Positions 6,935-12,141 of a DNA stretch of 12,141 nucleotides are shown here, one piece after another. Each line of letters opens with the position of its first letter. The first letter of the stretch is position 1. The stretch spans positions 1 through 12,141 of the forward strand of contig VSNO01000136.1 of the NCBI GenBank assembly GCA_009774375.1. Reading direction: 5' to 3'. Position numbers and translations under genes: made by a program. The DNA is from Lachnospiraceae bacterium (GTDB lineage: Bacteria > Bacillota > Clostridia > Lachnospirales > Lachnospiraceae). The notes beneath the pieces were generated by a model, which ran no database searches, had not been told where the DNA came from, and worked only from the letters and a program-made list of their open reading frames with translations.

Positions 6935-9900
6935 ATGTACCATTGTCATATAAATTTCTTTTTTCTTGGCAGTCAGCGCAAACTATTTAAGCAGATCGAG
7001 AAGATGACACCACTTGAGCATTTTACGCATGAGTACTTTGAGAGCAGGATCCCTTACGAAACAATGATCTCAAAGGCGGATGTCATCATCGCGGATATGC
7101 AGAACATGGATGTATCTGCCACAATACAGATCCTGCTCTCGGAAAAAAGGCAGGACACAGAACTCATCGTACTCGCGGACAAGAAACAGATCGCATGTCT
7201 CGCGGATCTGCCCGGCTGCATGCCCGCGATCCATGATATCTGGACACTCCCGCTGTCCGACGCCGAACTGGGTTTTCATTTCGCAAAATGGCAGCAGCAT
7301 TATAAGATGCGCAAGGACTACTGGCAGACAAACCAGTATCTGGAAACCACGATCAACAGTGTGCCGTCTCTGATCTGGTACAAAACCAAAGACGGCATCC
7401 ACGAGAAGGTCAATGACAGCTTCTGTATCACCGTCAACAAGACCAAAGCCAATGTGGAAGGGCGTGGACACGCCTACATCTGGGACGTCGAGCACGATGA
7501 CCCCGCCTGCATCGAATCCGAGCGCGAGGTCATGGAGCAGAGAAAGACCTGCATCTCCGAGGAGACTGTCCAGACCAGGGACGGGACAAAACTGCTCACT
7601 ACATACAAATCCCCGCTGTATGACCTTGACGGGAGCGTCATGGGCACGGTGGGCGTCGGCATCGATATCACACTGGAAAACGAGTACAAGCAGCAGCTCA
7701 TCTCCAAGACAAAGGCACTGGAAGCACTGTTCACTACGATGGACTGCGGTATCCTGTGTCACTCTGTCGACGGCTCCAGGATCCTCAGCGTGAACAGCGC
7801 CGCACTCAAGATCCTCGGCTATGAGACCCAGGAAGACCTTGTCAATGCCGGTTTTGACATGATCGCTTCGTCCGTTGCCGCAGAGGACCGCGATAACCTC
7901 CGCAGGAGCATCCTGTCCCTGCAGAATGTGGGTGACAGCATCAATGTCGCATACCGCGTGCAGCACGACAATGGAGATCTGCTGCACATCATGGGAAATA
8001 TCAAGCTCATGCAGGAAAACGGGGAACTGTTCTACCAGCGCTTCCTCCTTGACTGTACGACGCAGCGGCTTCACGAGGAAGCCGAGCGGCAGGAAAGTGA
8101 AAAGCGCCAGCTGGAGCTGGTTCATGCGCTGAGTATCGATTACAACCTCGTCTGCTTCTTTGACCTGGACACCGGAAGAGGAAACGCCCTGCGGATCAAC
8201 GAGTGTAAATACAAGATACTTGATGAGCTTTTTGCGGGGGAACTGTCCATGGAAGACAACCTCGCCTGCTACATAGACAGATGTGTCTACGAGGAGGATA
8301 AGGATATGATGCGGCAGGCCCTCTCGCGCGAAAACCTGATGCAGCGGCTCGCCGAGAAGAAGACCTACTTCGTCAATTACCGCACCAACTGCAACAATGA
8401 GCTCCGCTATTTCCAGATGAAGGCCGTCTGCGCCGGAGACTGGAGCCAGTACTGCGGGATCGTCCTCGGCTTCCACAGCATCGACGAGGAGATCCGCAGC
8501 GAGATGGAGAAAAATACCATCCTGGAGGATGCACTGATCCAGGCAAACCGCGCCAACAAGGCCAAGAGCGTCTTCCTCTCCAATATGTCGCACGACATCC
8601 GGACACCGATGAACGCGATCATCGGCTTCACGACACTGGCGCTCAGCCGCATCGAGCACACGGACCAGGTGGAGGGTTACCTCAAGAAGATCATGACCTC
8701 CGGGAACCATCTGCTGAACCTGATCAACAATGTGCTGGACATGAGCCATATCGAGAGCGGCAAGATGCAGCTGTCGGAACAGCTCTGCAGCCTTCCCGAG
8801 ATCCTGCACGGACTGCGCAATATCATACAGGCGGACATTCACTCCAAACAGCTCGAGCTGTACATGGATGCCATCGATGTGCAGAACGAAAATATCTACT
8901 GCGACAGGCTGCGTCTGAACCAGGTGCTGCTGAACCTGCTGAACAACGCCATCAAATACACGACTGCCGGCGGGATCGTCAGCATCAAGGTCACCGAGCG
9001 GGCTGTGGCGCAGGAGGGATACGCCACATACGAATTCCAGATCAAGGATACCGGCATCGGCATGAGTGAAGAATTCGTCGCCCACATCTTTGAACCGTTT
9101 GAGCGGGAGCGCAACTCCACGATCAGCGGCATACAGGGCACAGGGCTTGGCATGGCGATCACAAAGAACATCGTGACGATGATGAACGGCACGATCAGCG
9201 TCACGAGCAAACAGAATATCGGCTCGGAATTTACCGTGTCCTTCACCTTCCGCGTCAGCTCAGAGGGTAAGATATCCCCCCTGATCCCGAAATTGCAGGG
9301 GTGCCGCGCCCTTGTCGTCGACGACGACTTTAACACCTGTGACAGCGTCTCGTACATGCTGCAGCAGATCGGAATGCGCGCGGAATGGACCCTGTCGGGA
9401 AAAGAGGCAGTCCTTCGCACCCACCAGGCAGTCACCCGCAAGGACTTCTACTCTGTCTACATCATCGACTGGATGCTTCCTGACATGAACGGCGTCGAAG
9501 TCGCACGCCGCATCCAGAAGGAGACTGGCGGCAATGTGCCGATCATCGTGCTGACCGCATACAACTGGGAGGATATCGAGGACGAGGCAAAGGAAGCCGG
9601 CGTCACGGCTTTCTGCAGCAAACCGCTGTTTTTGTCCGAACTCCGAGAATGCCTGTACAACATTACAAACGCGGATCAGGAACAGAGATCAGACAGTCTC
9701 ATAGAATCCGTGTCTTTCCATGCGGAACGTCTTCTGCTGGTGGAGGACAATGAGCTGAATCAGGAGATCGCGGCAGAGATCCTCGAGGAGGCCGGATTCT
9801 CGGTGGAGATCGCCAACAACGGCCAGGTCGCTGTCGATAAGCTGAAATCTTCCAGACCAGGATATTACCAGCTGATCCTGATGGACGTGCAGATGCCTGT

Positions 9901-10099
9901 CATGAACGGTTACGAGGCGACCCGGGCGATCCGCAGCCTCGATGAGCCAAAGCTCGCATCGATCCCGATCCTCGCCATGACAGCCAACGCATTTGAGGAA
10001 GACAAACAGGAGGCATTGAGAAGCGGCATGAACGGCCATATCGCAAAGCCGATCAATATCGACAATCTGATGAAAACTTTAAAAAGTATTCTTAAATAA
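6935..10099 (+). CDS. Hybrid sensor histidine kinase with pseudo-receiver, PAS, HisKA, HATPase and two receiver domains
   Basis: This 1054-aa cytoplasmic protein has no membrane helix or signal peptide, so it senses an internal or diffusible cue. In order: residues about 3-125 are receiver-like, with strands in DVIIADM (49-55) and ELIVLAD (76-82). That region lacks the acidic pair, and the usual T-K-P is T-L-P, so it is probably a pseudo-receiver. PAS segments follow at about 132-247 and 257-375, with a third PAS-like segment at 394-515. The HisKA H-box is SNMSHDIRTPMNAIIGF, with phosphoacceptor His553. The ATPase has LLNNAIKYT (N-box, 668-676), DTGIG (705-709) and GTGLGMAI (735-742). Receiver 1 has Asp796/Asp797, phospho-Asp845 and Lys896. 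Receiver 2 has Glu937/Asp938, phospho-Asp984 and Lys1038. Both receivers look functional. No HPt domain or DNA-binding output is fused, so the phosphorelay partner must lie elsewhere. It has its own promoter and terminator and is apparently monocistronic. Its ligand is unknown. Confidence 0.95.
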   Translation: MYHCHINFFFLGSQRKLFKQIEKMTPLEHFTHEYFESRIPYETMISKADVIIADMQNMDVSATIQILLSEKRQDTELIVLADKKQIACLADLPGCMPAIHDIWTLPLSDAELGFHFAKWQQHYKMRKDYWQTNQYLETTINSVPSLIWYKTKDGIHEKVNDSFCITVNKTKANVEGRGHAYIWDVEHDDPACIESEREVMEQRKTCISEETVQTRDGTKLLTTYKSPLYDLDGSVMGTVGVGIDITLENEYKQQLISKTKALEALFTTMDCGILCHSVDGSRILSVNSAALKILGYETQEDLVNAGFDMIASSVAAEDRDNLRRSILSLQNVGDSINVAYRVQHDNGDLLHIMGNIKLMQENGELFYQRFLLDCTTQRLHEEAERQESEKRQLELVHALSIDYNLVCFFDLDTGRGNALRINECKYKILDELFAGELSMEDNLACYIDRCVYEEDKDMMRQALSRENLMQRLAEKKTYFVNYRTNCNNELRYFQMKAVCAGDWSQYCGIVLGFHSIDEEIRSEMEKNTILEDALIQANRANKAKSVFLSNMSHDIRTPMNAIIGFTTLALSRIEHTDQVEGYLKKIMTSGNHLLNLINNVLDMSHIESGKMQLSEQLCSLPEILHGLRNIIQADIHSKQLELYMDAIDVQNENIYCDRLRLNQVLLNLLNNAIKYTTAGGIVSIKVTERAVAQEGYATYEFQIKDTGIGMSEEFVAHIFEPFERERNSTISGIQGTGLGMAITKNIVTMMNGTISVTSKQNIGSEFTVSFTFRVSSEGKISPLIPKLQGCRALVVDDDFNTCDSVSYMLQQIGMRAEWTLSGKEAVLRTHQAVTRKDFYSVYIIDWMLPDMNGVEVARRIQKETGGNVPIIVLTAYNWEDIEDEAKEAGVTAFCSKPLFLSELRECLYNITNADQEQRSDSLIESVSFHAERLLLVEDNELNQEIAAEILEEAGFSVEIANNGQVAVDKLKSSRPGYYQLILMDVQMPVMNGYEATRAIRSLDEPKLASIPILAMTANAFEEDKQEALRSGMNGHIAKPINIDNLMKTLKSILK

Positions 10100-10130
10100 A
10101 ATAAAAGGGCAATGCCCTTTTATTTTATTT
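10094..10130. terminator. Bidirectional intrinsic terminator
   Basis: AAATAAAATAAAAGGGC (10094-10110) and its exact reverse complement (10114-10130) form a perfect 17-bp stem with a 3-nt loop (AAT). The GGGC/GCCC core is flanked by T-rich runs on both strands, so it should stop transcription both ways. It lies between the convergent kinase and membrane-protein genes, and the kinase TAA (10097-10099) is inside the left arm. Confidence 0.93.
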
Positions 10131-10131
10131 A

Positions 10132-11859
10132 TCACCATCCAGTTTGCAACACATAATCAATAAGATTTTCATCCGTCAATTCGTCATTCTGATAAGCTTC
10201 TATAATTGCATCCGACTGCTCCGGCGTGATTGCGTAATAATCTATTTCTTTAAGTTCTCTGATCCACTGGTTAAACCTTTCCTTATTAAAAAACTCATTC
10301 CATTTCTGCATTAAGATGGCGCCTCTTCCTTTTCCGGAAAAATTATGATCATAATTGACATAGATCACACCATCAATCGTTTTATCTGTATAGTCAAAGT
10401 CTTTCATCGCATATGCATTTAGATACAACTCGTCCCCCCTCATCTCTATCAAACGCTCCAGATCACGGGTTCCGCATACATAATGCCTTGTTTGCTCCCC
10501 TGTCGCAATCCACGAATTCCCGTTTGTCTGTGCGTGATTACTGCATATTACCGCACCCGAATAAATCACAAGGAAATTATTATTATCCCGTATTTCCTGG
10601 TTCACAGCCATTTCATCCCGGATCTGCAATTGCTGGTAATTACTCTTTTCCCATACCAGATATACATTATTAAAATAAATGATTCCAGACACAATCAAAA
10701 GAACCATGACCGTTCTACGCAGTTCTCCTCTCACAAATAAGTGAAGAGAATAATATATGATCATTGCTGTGCCAATTCCTAAAAGCAGGGCATCCCGCCC
10801 CGCGCAATATATCACATTAATTGAATCGCCTCTTTTTACAATATAGGGAAATATACCTAAGTAAAAAACCAATACTCCTAAGAGCAAATATAATATATCT
10901 GTTTCCAAAGTACTTTTTTCATAAAAATATGGAATTCCCCGCGATTTGCTGACATAATAAATTATCATACACATCATCAGAGTCCCAAACAGAACGATCT
11001 GTCCAGGTTTATCCATCACAATATCTTTCCAGTTGGAGAAAATCAACTTAAATGTTTGCCATGTATATTGGGGGGAATTTTTGACTCTATCTGCCAATGA
11101 GTCCCATGGAATATAACTGTGCCCACCATATACGCCATAGGCAGGAAAAAATATTTTGGTCAGAATATAGTTAGCGATGGGTAATAGCAAAAAATCCATA
11201 TAATGCAGCACTGAATAAAATAATTTCCTGATATTGACCCTGACTTCTCTCCAATTCCAATCTGTTTTGAGATCCTCATAGTACATATAAAGCAGCATCA
11301 AAACAACCATCAGCATAATAGATTCAGCATTAAAGGCAAGCAAAAGAATCAGAAGGGAAAACGCTCTCATAAAATATCTTCTTTTTCCAGATTGACGAAG
11401 CCATTTTGTGATCAGAAAAAAAGATAACAGATAACAAAATAATCCCAGGCTATAGTTAAAACATATATAGAGAATCCTTGCATCATTTATCGGAATGATC
11501 AGGAATAGAGCGCTTATCCAAAAAACAGCATCATCCGAAAAAAAATCAATCTGTTGAAGGATCCTGTACAGCAGGATCCCTCCTGCATAAAACATAACAA
11601 ATACGAACAATTTATATGGAATATACCAAATAATGATATTAACGACTCCTGCCAGTGGCAGGCTGCTCTGCTTAAACGCTTCCATCACATATTCAGCATT
11701 ATGATCCGCGTATACCCAGTCATCCCACCATCGGCCAGTAGAGATCAATATCATCCAGTGTGCCAATATATAGATAACCGTCAGCCAAAAAACATGTCTG
11801 AAATCTGCGCTTTCTCTATATTTCTTTGCCATAACTTTTACTCCATTCGCAATCAACAT
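10132..11859 (-). CDS. Large polytopic membrane protein with soluble C-terminal domain, family not recognised
   Basis: This 575-aa protein has about ten hydrophobic helices (roughly 22-40, 70-92, 112-130, 135-152, 165-192, 218-237, 286-304, 322-340, 357-377 and 382-400). A hydrophilic domain of about 170 residues follows (405-575). The first loop holds GRWWDDWVYAD (42-52), an acidic pair after the first helix as in GT-C glycosyltransferases, so a sugar-transfer role is possible but not shown. The C-terminal part has alternating strand- and helix-like segments (FLVIYSGAVIC at 429-439, IDGVIYVNYDHNF at 495-507) and no motif I can assign. Two starts are possible: ATG 11859 (AGGA 6 nt upstream) and ATG 11832 (GGAG 8 nt upstream, 566 aa, MAKKYRES). 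The gene is visibly more AT-rich than those to its left, which suggests a separate origin. It has its own promoter and shares a terminator with the kinase. Confidence 0.85.
   Translation of the reverse strand: MLIANGVKVMAKKYRESADFRHVFWLTVIYILAHWMILISTGRWWDDWVYADHNAEYVMEAFKQSSLPLAGVVNIIIWYIPYKLFVFVMFYAGGILLYRILQQIDFFSDDAVFWISALFLIIPINDARILYICFNYSLGLFCYLLSFFLITKWLRQSGKRRYFMRAFSLLILLLAFNAESIMLMVVLMLLYMYYEDLKTDWNWREVRVNIRKLFYSVLHYMDFLLLPIANYILTKIFFPAYGVYGGHSYIPWDSLADRVKNSPQYTWQTFKLIFSNWKDIVMDKPGQIVLFGTLMMCMIIYYVSKSRGIPYFYEKSTLETDILYLLLGVLVFYLGIFPYIVKRGDSINVIYCAGRDALLLGIGTAMIIYYSLHLFVRGELRRTVMVLLIVSGIIYFNNVYLVWEKSNYQQLQIRDEMAVNQEIRDNNNFLVIYSGAVICSNHAQTNGNSWIATGEQTRHYVCGTRDLERLIEMRGDELYLNAYAMKDFDYTDKTIDGVIYVNYDHNFSGKGRGAILMQKWNEFFNKERFNQWIRELKEIDYYAITPEQSDAIIEAYQNDELTDENLIDYVLQTGW
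11841..11844 (-). promoter_or_regulatory. Internal alternative ribosome binding site
   Basis: GGAG on the minus strand lies 8 nt before the in-frame ATG at 11832. It competes with AGGA (11866-11869), which lies 6 nt before ATG 11859. Both spacings are good, so the start cannot be decided from sequence alone. Confidence 0.5.
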
Positions 11860-11951
11860 CTTTTATCCTTTCAGCATCTACCCTATTCCTGTCTATTCTG
11901 ACAAGATCTTCTGCTTTTTTATCCTTTTTTAATCTAATTTGTATTTGCACT

Positions 11952-11979
11952 ATTATAACATATATTCTTTTTCCTTCAA
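11952..11979 (-). promoter_or_regulatory. Promoter for the right-hand membrane protein
   Basis: On the minus strand, TTGAAG (11974-11979) is 16 bp from a perfect TATAAT (11952-11957). TGT directly before it forms an extended -10. The A/T-only tract upstream (about 11984-12006) resembles an UP element. The leader before ATG 11859 would be about 85 nt. Confidence 0.75.
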
Positions 11980-12068
11980 GACTTTTAAATTAAATTAATA
12001 TAAATTAGCATTACTGCACAAACCGGTATCATTGACACCTGCATTGTACACTAAAAAGTCAAAAAAGA

Positions 12069-12097
12069 TTGCGAATATATGCACAAGATGATATACT
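12069..12097 (+). promoter_or_regulatory. Outward promoter for a gene beyond the right edge
   Basis: TTGCGA (12069-12074), a 17-bp spacer and TATACT (12092-12097), preceded by TGA as an extended -10, point rightward. No start codon with a ribosome site is seen before 12141, so the gene must begin beyond the window. Confidence 0.6.
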
Positions 12098-12141
12098 ATA
12101 CTTGAGAGTTGAAAGTTCTATCAAAAAAATAACTCTTCCAT

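Noticed and set aside
7070..9085. A 671-codon open frame antisense to the hybrid kinase
   Set aside because: The kinase frame has complete, ordered domains. The antisense frame has no recognisable motif and begins without a good ribosome site; it is a by-product of codon bias.
12032..12053. TTGACA at 12032-12037 as a promoter -35
   Set aside because: No -10 element is found 16-18 bp downstream; TACACT is only 9 bp away.

Overview
The window looks like a chromosome segment of a Gram-positive anaerobe of the Clostridia, most likely Lachnospiraceae. This rests on strong AGGAG/GGAGG ribosome binding sites, sigma-A-type promoters, a moderately GC-rich coding style, and a large PAS/HisKA hybrid kinase of a type common in that family. 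The species cannot be named from the sequence alone.

Left part (1-3645, minus strand): a co-directional block with short gaps. Reading from its promoter end it has a 571-aa polytopic membrane protein (probably glycosyltransferase-like), a secreted SGNH/GDSL hydrolase, and a GT39-like membrane glycosyltransferase that runs off the left edge. The 1-721 gene is a real partial gene even though its stop codon lies outside the window. Diverging from this block is an acyltransferase-3 family membrane O-acyltransferase (3745-4857). Tail to tail with it, overlapping by 35 bp, is a glutamine-hydrolysing asparagine synthetase, asnB (4823-6733, minus). Together these genes suggest building and decorating a cell-surface glycan: lipid-linked sugar transfer, O-acylation, and possibly deacylation or amidation.

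Centre (6846-10130): a textbook promoter (TTGACA, 17 bp, extended -10 TGTTACAAT) drives a 1054-aa cytoplasmic hybrid histidine kinase. It has an N-terminal receiver-like domain without the usual catalytic residues, three PAS or PAS-like segments, HisKA, HATPase and two C-terminal receivers. It ends in a perfect 17-bp-stem bidirectional terminator that contains its stop codon.

Right part (10132-12141): visibly more AT-rich. It carries one large minus-strand polytopic membrane protein of unrecognised family with a soluble C-terminal domain, its own promoter with a perfect extended -10, and a divergent promoter pointing out of the right edge. The change in base composition suggests a different evolutionary origin from the left and centre. 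No RNA genes, CRISPR arrays, insertion sequences or attachment sites were seen.
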